A stretch of DNA of 64,000 nucleotides from assembly GCA_017645645.1 (NCBI GenBank), contig JAGCOB010000004.1, forward strand, positions 29,177 to 93,176, written 5' to 3'. Source of the DNA: Prevotella sp. (GTDB lineage Bacteria; Bacteroidota; Bacteroidia; Bacteroidales; Bacteroidaceae). Shown one piece after another: positions 17,264-25,398 of the stretch (within the stretch, counting starts at the first letter, position 1; each line of letters begins with the position of its first letter). A program made the position numbers and the translations under genes. Under the pieces are notes generated by a model. The model did not search any database. It saw only the letters and a program-made list of their open reading frames with translations, and was not told the DNA's origin.

Positions 17264-18283
17264 TTGCTACTGCAAGATTCCATAGCATACCAACAGCCGG
17301 TCGCTTTAGGAAATGACTCTGTCGTCGTCCAACACCGACCGCTGACTCCAGCCCAAGTATTGAGTTGGTTACCTCGTGATGCAACCCCCGCACAACAAGA
17401 TTCCGCTATCCAGTCGCGATTCAAGCCTTCTGAGATTCATTGGAGCGAACACCCTGACACCCTCCACCTGCCAGGTCATGACGCAGGTGTGGACCTTATG
17501 AAGGCTGACCTTCCCCAATACTATCGGGAGAGTTTTTTCTCCAAAGACTCCCTTTTCCATCCGGAACTGCCGGGAGGACGCTATGGTGTGGCTGGCGACC
17601 CCGTTCCCTTTAGTGTACGTCAGGATGACATCATCACGTCGTTGTTACTTGCCTGTTTTATTTTCTCAGTCATCGCTTTTGCCAATGCCCGACGCTTCAT
17701 AGCCCGACAGGCAAAGAACTTCTTCTATTCGCCTCGTGAGGGCACGTCGGAATTTACGGAGACCAGTAATGAACTGCGCTTTCAGACGACATTGGTATTT
17801 ATTACCTGCATATTAATCTCTTTGCTTTTCTATTTCTATACACTCAACTATATCGGTGAAACCTTTGTCCTCCGCTCGCAATATACACTGATAACCATCT
17901 TTCTTGCAATAACAATTGTCTATTTCCTGCTCAAGGCGGGATTGTATACTTTCACGAATCTGGTGTTTTTTGATGGTAAAAGAAATCAACAATGGCTTAA
18001 GTCTTTGCTCTTCATTATTACCATCGAAGGCGTTCTCTTCTTCCCTGCTATTTTGTTTGGTGCCTATTTTGGGTTAAATATCAAAAAGGTTGCTTTTTAT
18101 ATCATTATATCACTCATTATTGTCAAATTACTGACGATTTATAAGTGTTATAGCATCTTTTTTCGTCGAAATGTCGTCTCTTTACAAATTATTTTGTACC
18201 TTTGCACCCTCGAAATAGTACCCTTGCTCGCCTTTTGGGGCGTGCTTGTCATGACAGCGAATAATTTAAAAATCAATTTTTAG
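17264..18283 (+). CDS. DUF4271 membrane protein
   Basis: This protein of about 339 residues has a hydrophilic, proline-rich N-terminal third and about six membrane helices (for example SLLLACFIFSVIAFA, FITCILISLLFYFYTL, ILYLCTLEIVPLLAFWGVLV). It matches the DUF4271 family of Bacteroidetes, which commonly sits just upstream of hemD. The function is unknown. The frame starts with a TTG immediately after the metK stop codon. If TTG is not used, the next ATG is at 17498 and would remove about 78 residues but no helix. Confidence 0.7.
   Translation: MLLQDSIAYQQPVALGNDSVVVQHRPLTPAQVLSWLPRDATPAQQDSAIQSRFKPSEIHWSEHPDTLHLPGHDAGVDLMKADLPQYYRESFFSKDSLFHPELPGGRYGVAGDPVPFSVRQDDIITSLLLACFIFSVIAFANARRFIARQAKNFFYSPREGTSEFTETSNELRFQTTLVFITCILISLLFYFYTLNYIGETFVLRSQYTLITIFLAITIVYFLLKAGLYTFTNLVFFDGKRNQQWLKSLLFIITIEGVLFFPAILFGAYFGLNIKKVAFYIIISLIIVKLLTIYKCYSIFFRRNVVSLQIILYLCTLEIVPLLAFWGVLVMTANNLKINF
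18197..18204 (+). promoter_or_regulatory. Possible internal promoter for hemD-rnpA-yidD
   Basis: TACCTTTG, followed by CACCCT, has the exact form of other -7 boxes here and lies inside the end of the DUF4271 gene, about 87 nt before hemD. No clear -33 TTTG is seen, so confidence is low. Confidence 0.35.
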
Positions 18284-18290
18284 GACACCA

Positions 18291-19040
18291 ATGATAAAGA
18301 AGATTCTGGTTTCGCAACCCAAACCATCCAGTGAGAAATCACCATACTTTGACATTGCTGAAAAATTCGGAGTGGAATTGGTTTTCCGGCCGTTTATTAA
18401 GGTAGAAGGAATGACTGCCAAGGAGTTTCGTACACAAAAGGTGAATATCCTCGACCATACTGCTATCGTGTTCACGTCACGCCACGCCATTGACCATTTC
18501 TTCACACTGGCAAAAGAGTTGCGTGTTGCCATTCCTGAGGACATGAAGTATTTCTGTGTAACAGAGACTATCTCTCTCTACATTCAGAAATATGTGCAGT
18601 ATCGTAAGCGTAAGGTGTTCTTTGGGACTACTGGCAAGATTGACGATTTGATTCCGACTATGATCAAGCACAAGCAGGAGAAATACCTGATTCCTATGAG
18701 TGATGTCCATAATGACAGTGTGGCAAAGTTGCTTGACAGCAAGAATTTGCAACATCAGGAATGCGTCATGTACCGGACAGTAAGTAATGACTTCACTCCA
18801 GAGGAAGTCAAGTCGTTCGATTATGATATGCTGGTTTTCTTTAGTCCTTCCGGAATAGAGTCATTGACCAAGAATTTCCCCGACTTCAAGCAAGGAGAGA
18901 TTGCTATCGCCACATTCGGTCCTGCTACAGCTAAGGCTGTCAAGGATGCTGGATTGCGTCTTGACCTTGAGGCTCCTTCAGAGAAATATCCCTCTATGAC
19001 CAGTGCTTTACAGCATTTCCTGTTAGAAAAGCAGAAATAA
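18291..19040 (+). CDS. hemD: Uroporphyrinogen-III synthase (HemD family)
   Basis: This 249-residue protein has the two-lobed HemD pattern: KKILVSQPKP at the start, the inter-domain AIVFTSRHAIDHFF, and the second-lobe motif MLVFFSPSGIESL ... IATFGPATAKAVKDAGL. The enzyme cyclises hydroxymethylbilane with ring D inversion for haem and corrin synthesis. It follows DUF4271 after 7 nt and precedes rnpA, a gene order common in Bacteroidales. Sequence divergence is high in this family, so the call rests on motifs plus context. Confidence 0.85.
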   Translation: MIKKILVSQPKPSSEKSPYFDIAEKFGVELVFRPFIKVEGMTAKEFRTQKVNILDHTAIVFTSRHAIDHFFTLAKELRVAIPEDMKYFCVTETISLYIQKYVQYRKRKVFFGTTGKIDDLIPTMIKHKQEKYLIPMSDVHNDSVAKLLDSKNLQHQECVMYRTVSNDFTPEEVKSFDYDMLVFFSPSGIESLTKNFPDFKQGEIAIATFGPATAKAVKDAGLRLDLEAPSEKYPSMTSALQHFLLEKQK

Positions 19041-19057
19041 ACACCTTATTATATATA

Positions 19058-19450
19058 ATGGCAGCCCATACGCTCAGAAAGCGGGAACGGTTGTGCAGCA
19101 TGAAACTCACAGACCGTCTCTTCAACGGAGCAGGCAGCCACTCCGCGGCAGCCTTCCCTTTGCGGATAGTATGGATGGAGAAAGAGCGTGACGGACAAGA
19201 GGCACCAGTACAGATTCTGGTGAGTGTCTCCAAACGTCATTTCAAACGGGCGGTTAAGCGAAACCGTGTCAAACGCCAGATACGCGAAGCTTACAGACTG
19301 ACGAAACAACCGCTGTACGACAAACTGGAACAAGATTCTCAACGAGTTATTGTTATGGCATTCATCTGGCTTGCTGACAGTTTGTACAGTTCTGCGGAAG
19401 TGGTTAACAGGATGGAGAGGCTGATACAACGAATTACGGAAAAATTATGA
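19058..19450 (+). CDS. rnpA: Ribonuclease P protein component
   Basis: This basic protein has 130 residues with LRKRERL...LFNGAG at the N-terminus and the RNA-binding RNR-type motif [24 protein letters not shown]. It binds the catalytic RNase P RNA and helps mature tRNA 5' ends. It overlaps yidD by 4 nt (ATGA), the normal rnpA-yidD coupling. Confidence 0.93.
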   Translation: MAAHTLRKRERLCSMKLTDRLFNGAGSHSAAAFPLRIVWMEKERDGQEAPVQILVSVSKRHFKRAVKRNRVKRQIREAYRLTKQPLYDKLEQDSQRVIVMAFIWLADSLYSSAEVVNRMERLIQRITEKL

Positions 19451-19689
19451 GACGGCTCTTGCATTATATCTCCCGGACAATGGTATGGATATTATTGCTT
19501 CCCATCCGTTTCTACCAGGTAGCCATCTCACCCTATACGCCTCCTTCCTGTCGGTTTACGCCCACTTGCAGTGAATATGCTCGTCAGGCATTGATAAAAC
19601 ACGGTCCCATTAAAGGACTTTATCTGGCAGTTAGAAGGATATTAAGATGTCACCCTTGGGGTGGAAGCGGATATGATCCAGTACCCTGA
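19447..19689 (+). CDS. yidD: Membrane protein insertion efficiency factor YidD
   Basis: This 80-residue protein has the conserved [26 protein letters not shown] and [12 protein letters not shown]. The family assists YidC-dependent insertion of inner-membrane proteins through an N-terminal amphipathic helix. It is coupled to rnpA by the ATGA overlap. Confidence 0.95.
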   Translation: MRRLLHYISRTMVWILLLPIRFYQVAISPYTPPSCRFTPTCSEYARQALIKHGPIKGLYLAVRRILRCHPWGGSGYDPVP

Positions 19690-19691
19690 AA

Positions 19692-19733
19692 AGTTTATAG
19701 TTAATAGTTTAGAGTTTAAAGATATAAGATAAT
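19692..19733 (+). repeat. Heptamer word array in the tyrS leader
   Basis: Six consecutive 7-nt words of the form AGTTTAN/AGATAAN keep perfect register, and the last word runs into the tyrS ATG. The array fills the whole yidD-tyrS spacer. Units differ by one to three bases. Confidence 0.7.
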
Positions 19734-21030
19734 GAAAAAGAACTTTGTTGAAGAACTTCGTTGGCGCGGCATGTTGGCCCAGATGATGCCAGGAACAGAG
19801 GAACTGCTCCAGAAGGAGATGGTAACAGCATACTTGGGTACTGACCCGACAGCAGATTCGTTGCATATCGGTCACTTATGCGGTATCATGATGCTCCGCC
19901 ATTTACAGCGTTGCGGTCATAGACCGATTATTCTGGTGGGTGGTGCTACAGGTATGATTGGCGACCCTTCTGGTAAGAGTCAGGAGCGTAATCTGCTCAA
20001 CGACGAGACCTTGCGTCATAATCAGGAGTGCATCAAGAAACAGGTGGCTAAGTTCCTCGATTTCGAATCAAAGGAAGAGAATGCCGCCATCATGGTGAAT
20101 AACTATGATTGGATGAAGGACTTCACTTTCCTCGATTTTGCCCGTGAGGTTGGTAAGCATATCACTGTCAACTATATGATGGCTAAGGAAAGTGTGCAGC
20201 AGCGCCTGAATGGTACGGCTCGTGATGGCCTTTCTTTTACAGAGTTCACATATCAGTTGTTGCAGGGTTATGACTTCCTGTATCTCTATCAGCACTATGG
20301 TGTGAAACTCCAGCTGGGTGGTAACGACCAGTGGGGAAACATGACAACAGGTACGGAGTTGATTCGTCGCACCTTGGGTAATGAGGTAGAGACCTTTGCG
20401 CTGACCTGTCCGTTGATTACCAAGAGCGATGGTAAGAAGTTCGGAAAGACAGAAAGTGGAAATATCTGGCTTGATCCTGCTCGTACGACTCCCTATAAGT
20501 TCTACCAGTTCTGGCTCAATGTCAGTGATGAGGATGCAGAGCGTTATATCAAGATCTTCACTTCTTTGGAGAAGGAGACGATTGATGCACTTGTTGAGGA
20601 GCATAAGCAAGACCCTGGTCGTCGTGTCCTTCAGCGTCGTTTGGCAGAGGAAGTCACCGTGATGGTACACTCTCAGGAAGCTCTTGATACAGCTATCGAG
20701 GCAAGTAACATCCTTTTCGGCAAGTCTACGAAAGAGGGACTGGAGAAACTGGATGAGCAGACTTTCCTGGATGTCTTCGACGGAGTGCCTCAGTTTGAAA
20801 TTTCCAAAGACCAGTTAGGACAGGCTGCCATTGAACTCTTCACGACTGTCGCACCAGTTTTCCCTTCTAAGGGTGAGATGCGTAAGATGGTACAAGGCGG
20901 TGGTGTCAGTCTGAACAAGGAGAAACTGATGGATCAGAATCGTCCTGTGACAACGGATGATTTGATTGATGGAAAGTATCTGCTGGCCCAGAAAGGTAAG
21001 AAGAATTATTATCTGCTGATAGTGAAATAA
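19732..21030 (+). CDS. tyrS: Tyrosyl-tRNA synthetase
   Basis: This 432-residue class I synthetase has the HIGH motif as [11 protein letters not shown], the tyrosine site around [11 protein letters not shown], the KMSKS loop as KFGKTESGN, and a C-terminal S4-like RNA-binding domain ([13 protein letters not shown]). It charges tRNA-Tyr. The KFGKT form is normal for the bacterial TyrS subgroup. It follows yidD after 42 nt that consist entirely of the heptamer array. No clear promoter is seen, so it may be read from upstream. Confidence 0.96.
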   Translation: MKKNFVEELRWRGMLAQMMPGTEELLQKEMVTAYLGTDPTADSLHIGHLCGIMMLRHLQRCGHRPIILVGGATGMIGDPSGKSQERNLLNDETLRHNQECIKKQVAKFLDFESKEENAAIMVNNYDWMKDFTFLDFAREVGKHITVNYMMAKESVQQRLNGTARDGLSFTEFTYQLLQGYDFLYLYQHYGVKLQLGGNDQWGNMTTGTELIRRTLGNEVETFALTCPLITKSDGKKFGKTESGNIWLDPARTTPYKFYQFWLNVSDEDAERYIKIFTSLEKETIDALVEEHKQDPGRRVLQRRLAEEVTVMVHSQEALDTAIEASNILFGKSTKEGLEKLDEQTFLDVFDGVPQFEISKDQLGQAAIELFTTVAPVFPSKGEMRKMVQGGGVSLNKEKLMDQNRPVTTDDLIDGKYLLAQKGKKNYYLLIVK

Positions 21031-21041
21031 TTGGCTAAAAA

Positions 21042-21073
21042 TTTGGTGGTGGCATGAAAAACCACTACCTTTG
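21042..21073 (+). promoter_or_regulatory. tRNA-Gln promoter
   Basis: TTTG at 21042-21045, 20 nt, TACCTTTG at 21066-21073, then 21 nt to the tRNA 5' end. It probably also drives argS. Confidence 0.75.
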
Positions 21074-21094
21074 CAGCCGCAAACAAACAGTTGG

Positions 21095-21165
21095 TGTCCA
21101 ATGGTGTAATGGTAGCACAACAGGTTTTGGTTCTGTTTGTGGTGGTTCGAATCCGCCTTGGACAA
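21095..21165 (+). tRNA. tRNA-Gln (anticodon TTG)
   Basis: The cloverleaf is complete: acceptor arms TGTCCAA/TTGGACA with discriminator A, a short D arm (GGTGTAATGGTAGCAC), anticodon stem ACAGG/TCTGT around TTTTGGT (anticodon TTG), and a T arm with GGTTCGAATCC. The CCA end is not encoded. Confidence 0.93.
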
Positions 21166-21172
21166 CATCCTT

Positions 21173-21203
21173 AAATCATCCGCATGCGCCATGTGGATGA
21201 TTT
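21173..21203 (+). other. Hairpin between tRNA-Gln and argS
   Basis: AAATCATCC pairs with GGATGATTT across a 13-nt loop that itself contains GCATGCGC. There is no T run, so this looks like a processing or leader hairpin of argS rather than a strong terminator. Confidence 0.5.
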
Positions 21204-21225
21204 CACGATTAAAGAGGTATACCAA

Positions 21226-23007
21226 ATGAATATTGAATCGCAAATCATGAATGCCGCCCAACAAGCCGTCAAGGCTTTATATGGGCAAGAAGTACCAGAG
21301 AAGATGGTACAGTTGCAGAAGACACGCAGCGAGTTTGAGGGTAACCTGACACTCGTCGTTTTCCCCTTCTTGAAGATTTCCAAGAAGAATCCTGAGCAGA
21401 CAGCCCAGGAAATAGGACAGTATCTGGTAGACAACTGCGAGGCTATTGCTGCGTTTAATGTCGTAAAGGGCTTCCTGAACCTTGTCATCGCTCCTGCTGC
21501 ATGGCTTTTCCTGCTGTCTGATATGGATGCTGATGAGCATTATGGAGAGAAGCAGGCTACGGCAGATAGTCCTCTCGTCATGATTGAATATTCATCGCCT
21601 AATACCAACAAACCCCTTCATTTGGGACATGTCCGCAACAACCTCCTGGGTTGGTCTTTGGCGCAGATCATGCAGGCTAATGGTAATAAGGTCGTAAAGA
21701 CGAACATCGTCAACGATCGTGGTATCCATATCTGTAAGTCGATGCTCGCTTGGTTGAAGTGGGGTAATGGTGAGACGCCTGAGTCTTCTGGCAAGAAAGG
21801 CGACCACCTCATTGGCGACTATTATGTGGCTTTTGACAAACACTATCGTGAGGAAATCAAGGAACTCATAGCCCAAGGTATGGACGAAGAGAAGGCTAAG
21901 CAGGAGGCTCCACTCATCAAGGAGGCTCATGAGATGCTCGTCAAATGGGAACAGAACGATCCTGAAGTGCGTGCCCTTTGGGAGAAGATGAACAACTGGG
22001 TATATGCAGGCTTTGATGAGACCTATAAGATGATGGGTGTCTCCTTCGATAAGATATACTATGAGTCGCAGACCTACCTGAAAGGTAAGGCAAAAGTAGA
22101 GGAGGGACTTGCCAAAGGACTCTTCGAGCGTCATGAGGATGGCAGCGTTTGGGCAGACCTGACTGATGAGGGACTCGACCAGAAACTGTTGCTGCGTAGC
22201 GATGGTACCAGCGTTTATATGACGCAGGACATCGGTACTGCTGAGATGCGCTTTCAAGACTATCCCATCGACAAGATGATATATGTCGTAGGTAACGAAC
22301 AGAACTACCACTTCCAAGTGCTCTCTATCTTGCTTGACCGCTTAGGTTTCAAATGGGGTAAGGAACTTGTACATTTCTCTTATGGTATGGTGGAGTTGCC
22401 TAATGGTAAGATGAAAAGTCGTGAAGGTACAGTAGTGGATGCTGACGACCTCATGCAACTGATGATTGACGATGCGCTGAAGACTTCCTTAGAACTGGGT
22501 AAGTTTGCCGATATGGGAGAAGAAGAGCGCAACGAGATAGCTCGCATCGTGGGTATGGGCGCCCTGAAATATTTCATCCTTAAGGTGGATGCCCGCAAGA
22601 ATATGCTGTTTAATCCTGAGGAGTCTATTGACTTCAATGGTAACACAGGTCCTTTCATCCAGTACACCTATGCGAGAATACGCAGTATTCTTCGTAAGGC
22701 TCAGAGTTCTCTGAGTTCTCTGAGTACTCAGAGTTCTCTGAATGAAAAAGAGGTAGAACTCATCCAAAAGATGAGTGAATATGGTGCTGCTGTCGAGCAG
22801 GCTGGTAAGGATTATTCACCCAGTGGTATTGCCAACTACTGCTATGAGTTGACGAAAGTCTTCAACCAGTTCTATCACGACTACAGCATCCTCAACGAGG
22901 AAGACGAGCAGAAGCGTCAGGTACGTCTGGTGATTGCTCGTAATGTTGGCAAGATCATCCACAATGGTATGGCCCTCCTTGGCATCGAAGTCCCAGAACG
23001 CATGTGA
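21226..23007 (+). CDS. argS: Arginyl-tRNA synthetase
   Basis: This 593-residue class I synthetase has an N-terminal additional domain (NLTLVVFPFLKISKKNPEQ), a HIGH motif in NTNKPLHLGHVRNNLLG, and the C-terminal DALR-type anticodon domain. The start MNIESQIMNAAQQAV follows the leader hairpin; an upstream in-frame ATG would start inside that hairpin. A serine/leucine-rich insert (SSLSSLSTQSSL, about residues 494-505) is encoded by four 9-bp repeats and is probably a surface loop. The gene stop overlaps the RNase H start (TGATG). Confidence 0.96.
   Translation: MNIESQIMNAAQQAVKALYGQEVPEKMVQLQKTRSEFEGNLTLVVFPFLKISKKNPEQTAQEIGQYLVDNCEAIAAFNVVKGFLNLVIAPAAWLFLLSDMDADEHYGEKQATADSPLVMIEYSSPNTNKPLHLGHVRNNLLGWSLAQIMQANGNKVVKTNIVNDRGIHICKSMLAWLKWGNGETPESSGKKGDHLIGDYYVAFDKHYREEIKELIAQGMDEEKAKQEAPLIKEAHEMLVKWEQNDPEVRALWEKMNNWVYAGFDETYKMMGVSFDKIYYESQTYLKGKAKVEEGLAKGLFERHEDGSVWADLTDEGLDQKLLLRSDGTSVYMTQDIGTAEMRFQDYPIDKMIYVVGNEQNYHFQVLSILLDRLGFKWGKELVHFSYGMVELPNGKMKSREGTVVDADDLMQLMIDDALKTSLELGKFADMGEEERNEIARIVGMGALKYFILKVDARKNMLFNPEESIDFNGNTGPFIQYTYARIRSILRKAQSSLSSLSTQSSLNEKEVELIQKMSEYGAAVEQAGKDYSPSGIANYCYELTKVFNQFYHDYSILNEEDEQKRQVRLVIARNVGKIIHNGMALLGIEVPERM
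22705..22740 (+). repeat. In-frame 9-bp tandem repeat inside argS
   Basis: Four 9-mers of the form AGTTCTCTG (one is AGTACTCAG) are in frame and encode Ser-Ser-Leu units. The third unit creates a perfect 16-bp palindrome CTCTGAGTACTCAGAG at the unit junction. Confidence 0.75.
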
Positions 23008-23468
23008 TGCAGAACCCTCCAGACTATAGACACGACACTGTTTTGCCGCTTCCCATGGAAGTGAAGGCAGATGCATGGGCAGTGGATGCTGCATGTAGTG
23101 GTAATCCTGGACCTATGGAATACCAGGCAATAGACTTGGCGACAGGTGCACGTGTGTTCCATTTTGGTCCGATGAAGGGCACTAATAATATCGGAGAGTT
23201 TTTGGCTATCGTTCATGCCCTTGCCTTGATGCAACAGCAAGGACTGCATGACAAGACCATCTATAGCGATTCCTATAATGCCATTCTCTGGGTCAATAAA
23301 CGGAAATGTAAGACCAAATTGGAACGTACCCCAGAGACAGAGGAACTCTTTCAGATCATCCTTCGTGCTGAGCGATGGTTGAATACGCACATTTGGCGTA
23401 ATCCTATCATCAAGTGGGAAACCCAACAATGGGGCGAAGTTCCTGCAGACTTCGGCAGAAAGAAGTAA
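23007..23468 (+). CDS. RNase HI-type nuclease
   Basis: This protein of about 153 residues has the RNase H fold and its acidic active site: Asp in AVDAACSGNPGP, Glu in NNIGEFLAIVHAL, Asp in IYSDSYNAILWV, and a final Asp in VPADFGRKK. It removes RNA from RNA-DNA hybrids. It lacks the viroplasmin-like N-terminal hybrid-binding domain found in some Bacteroidetes versions. The start is ATG 23007 (TGATG overlap with argS) or the GTG just before it. The transcript runs directly into the hairpin array. Confidence 0.88.
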   Translation: MQNPPDYRHDTVLPLPMEVKADAWAVDAACSGNPGPMEYQAIDLATGARVFHFGPMKGTNNIGEFLAIVHALALMQQQGLHDKTIYSDSYNAILWVNKRKCKTKLERTPETEELFQIILRAERWLNTHIWRNPIIKWETQQWGEVPADFGRKK

Positions 23469-23479
23469 ACTTACCATTT

Positions 23480-23621
23480 GTTCCAATACTTGGAACGCCT
23501 CGTTCCATGCCTTGGGACTGTGCGTTTCATCCGTTGGAACGATGCGTTCCAACGCTTGGGACGACCCGTCTCAAACTTTGACACGACTTTTGAGACGTAT
23601 CGTCTCAACCACTATTGAGAC
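23480..23621 (+). repeat. 22-bp-period array of 17-bp hairpins
   Basis: Four units with 17-bp palindromes (GTTCCA, 5 nt, TGGAAC type) start at 23480, 23502, 23524 and 23546, each separated by 5 nt. The array then changes to a second arm sequence, GTCTCAA...TTGAGAC, at 23568-23621. Mismatches in units 2-4 all leave G-U pairs if the plus strand is transcribed. It lies between convergent RNase H and ribD and overlaps the last codons of ribD, so it may form RNA hairpins at the 3' end of the argS-RNase H transcript. Confidence 0.8.
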
Positions 23622-24547
23622 TTTTGTCTAAAGAATGTAACGGTATTTTCCCCATACTCCTTCTTGCTTAATAGGCGAATATCGGAGGGAAGTTGGGGGA
23701 CACGAGTGCCGTCAGAGACAGTGATGGGGGCGACTTCCATGCGTATCTCGTCCCAAAGTCCTGCTTGGATGAAACTCTCATGCGTCTGACAGCCACCTTC
23801 AACTATGAGCGACTGGATGCCATGTTGGTAGAGGTCGTCCATCAGTTGAGGCAGGGGACGATCGTGAGTCAGGACAATACGCTTGGGATTAGGTCCGTGC
23901 CAGTAACGAACATTCAGTGAGGGATGGTCGCGATCGAAGGTGGTATGTCCCACAAGGATAGCATCCTCCTCGGCACGCAATTGATGGGATAGCATCTGCG
24001 TCTGATCGTTGCTAATCATCAGAGGTTGGAAATGGTCGTCGATGAAACCATTAGCTGTCTGTGCCCATTTTAATATAATGTAGGGGCGATGCTTGGAGTG
24101 ATAGGTGAAGAAGCGACGATTCAGCCACTGACACTCCTTTTCCAATACGCCGACTGTCACCTCAATCCCAGCCTTGCGAATCTTTTCAATGCCTCGTCCT
24201 TTCACTTCTGCAAAGGGGTCGATACAACCTACCACTACACGCTTCACACCTTTCTTGATAATCAAATCGGCACAAGGGGGCGTCTTGCCATAATGTGCAC
24301 AAGGTTCCAAAGAAACATAGATGGTGGCATCTTTCAGCAAAGACTCGTCTTTGACAGAGGCAAAGGCATTCACTTCTGCATGTCCTTCACCACAGCGCAC
24401 ATGATAGCCTTCGCCAATAATCTGATCGTTTGCTACGATGACTGCACCAACCATCGGATTAGGTCGTGCACCTTGTATACCATTCTCTGCCAACTGAATG
24501 CAGCGGTGCATGTATTTTTCGTCTGTTGTAATTTGGTTCTTCTCCAT
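23612..24547 (-). CDS. ribD: Bifunctional riboflavin biosynthesis protein RibD
   Basis: This 311-residue protein has an N-terminal deaminase domain with the zinc site HAEVNAF and EPCAHYGKTPPCADLI, and a C-terminal reductase domain (IILKWAQTANGFIDD, EEDAILVGHTTFDRDHPSLNVR, SLIVEGGCQTHESFI). It deaminates and then reduces the pyrimidine intermediate of riboflavin synthesis. The start MEKNQITTDEKYMHRCIQLA was chosen over an in-frame upstream start, which would overlap the divergent prmC gene. It is the only riboflavin gene in view. Confidence 0.95.
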   Translation of the reverse strand: MEKNQITTDEKYMHRCIQLAENGIQGARPNPMVGAVIVANDQIIGEGYHVRCGEGHAEVNAFASVKDESLLKDATIYVSLEPCAHYGKTPPCADLIIKKGVKRVVVGCIDPFAEVKGRGIEKIRKAGIEVTVGVLEKECQWLNRRFFTYHSKHRPYIILKWAQTANGFIDDHFQPLMISNDQTQMLSHQLRAEEDAILVGHTTFDRDHPSLNVRYWHGPNPKRIVLTHDRPLPQLMDDLYQHGIQSLIVEGGCQTHESFIQAGLWDEIRMEVAPITVSDGTRVPQLPSDIRLLSKKEYGENTVTFFRQKSQ

Positions 24548-24563
24548 TTTATTTGTAATTTTG
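24532..24563 (+). promoter_or_regulatory. prmC promoter (very close to the start codon)
   Basis: TTTG at 24532-24535, 20 nt, TAATTTTG at 24556-24563. Only 4 nt separate the -7 box from the prmC ATG, so the mRNA would be leaderless or nearly so. Confidence 0.65.
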
Positions 24564-24567
24564 CAGG

Positions 24568-25398
24568 ATGACATACGAAACACTCTGGCATTTACTGACT
24601 CCACTCTATGGCGAGGGCGAAGCGAAAGCGATTGCCCGAATGGTGTATGAGGTGCGCTATGGACTGACCTTTACGGACCTTTGCATCGGCAAAGATACAC
24701 AATTATCCGCAGACGACCAAGCGGAACTGGAGGAAATCGCCCAACGACTGGAGCGTCATGAGCCCATACAATACGTGCTGGCGAAGGCGGAGTTCATGGG
24801 AGAATGGTATGATGTGGAGCCAGGCGTGTTGATTCCCAGACCAGAAACAGAAGAGTTGGTAAGGTGGATAGTTCTAAAAGAAACAACAGCCAACATCCTT
24901 GATATTGGGACAGGGAGTGGATGTATTGCCATCACGCTGGCAGCCATGTATCCTAAGGCAACAGTAACAGCATGGGATATCTCAGAGAAAGCATTGAAAG
25001 TGGCGAGAACAAATGCGATTCGCCATAAAGTGAACGTGTTATTCCAGCAAGTGGATATCCTTGCCAATAGCCAACAACCAAAGGCCAATAGCTACGACAT
25101 CATCATCAGCAATCCCCCTTATATATGTAATAAGGAACGCGAGGCGATGGAACAGAACGTCCTCGACTATGAGCCACACGAAGCCCTCTTCGTACCAGAC
25201 GAAGACCCCTTGCTATTCTATCGTGCCATTGCGGAATATGGAAAGAAGGTACTGAAGCCTGATGGATGGCTCTATTTCGAGATCAACCCCCTTTATGCGG
25301 AACCTCTCCGCGAACTGTTGCATTCGATGTCGTACCACGACATTGAATGCAAGGACGACCAATATGGCAAACAACGAATGATACGAGCACGACGATGA
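24568..25398 (+). CDS. prmC: Peptide chain release factor N5-glutamine methyltransferase
   Basis: This 276-residue protein has the N-terminal helical release-factor-binding domain and a Rossmann methyltransferase domain with NILDIGTGSGCIAITLA (SAM), the catalytic NPPY in IIISNPPYICNKE, and FEINPLYAEPLRELL. It methylates the Gln of the GGQ motif in RF1/RF2. A short linker (LANSQQPKANSYD) is encoded by heptamer words, so it is probably a tolerated insertion between strands. It overlaps recX (ATGA). Confidence 0.93.
   Translation: MTYETLWHLLTPLYGEGEAKAIARMVYEVRYGLTFTDLCIGKDTQLSADDQAELEEIAQRLERHEPIQYVLAKAEFMGEWYDVEPGVLIPRPETEELVRWIVLKETTANILDIGTGSGCIAITLAAMYPKATVTAWDISEKALKVARTNAIRHKVNVLFQQVDILANSQQPKANSYDIIISNPPYICNKEREAMEQNVLDYEPHEALFVPDEDPLLFYRAIAEYGKKVLKPDGWLYFEINPLYAEPLRELLHSMSYHDIECKDDQYGKQRMIRARR
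25063..25097 (+). repeat. Heptamer word array inside prmC
   Basis: Five 7-nt words (GCCAATA, GCCAACA and close variants) stand in exact register within coding sequence. A three-word echo (GCCAATA in the middle) occurs in recX at 25748-25768, where it encodes KANS again. Confidence 0.6.

Noticed and set aside
23480-23621. CRISPR array
   Set aside because: Units are palindromic and diverge from each other, spacers are only 5 nt, and there are no cas genes.
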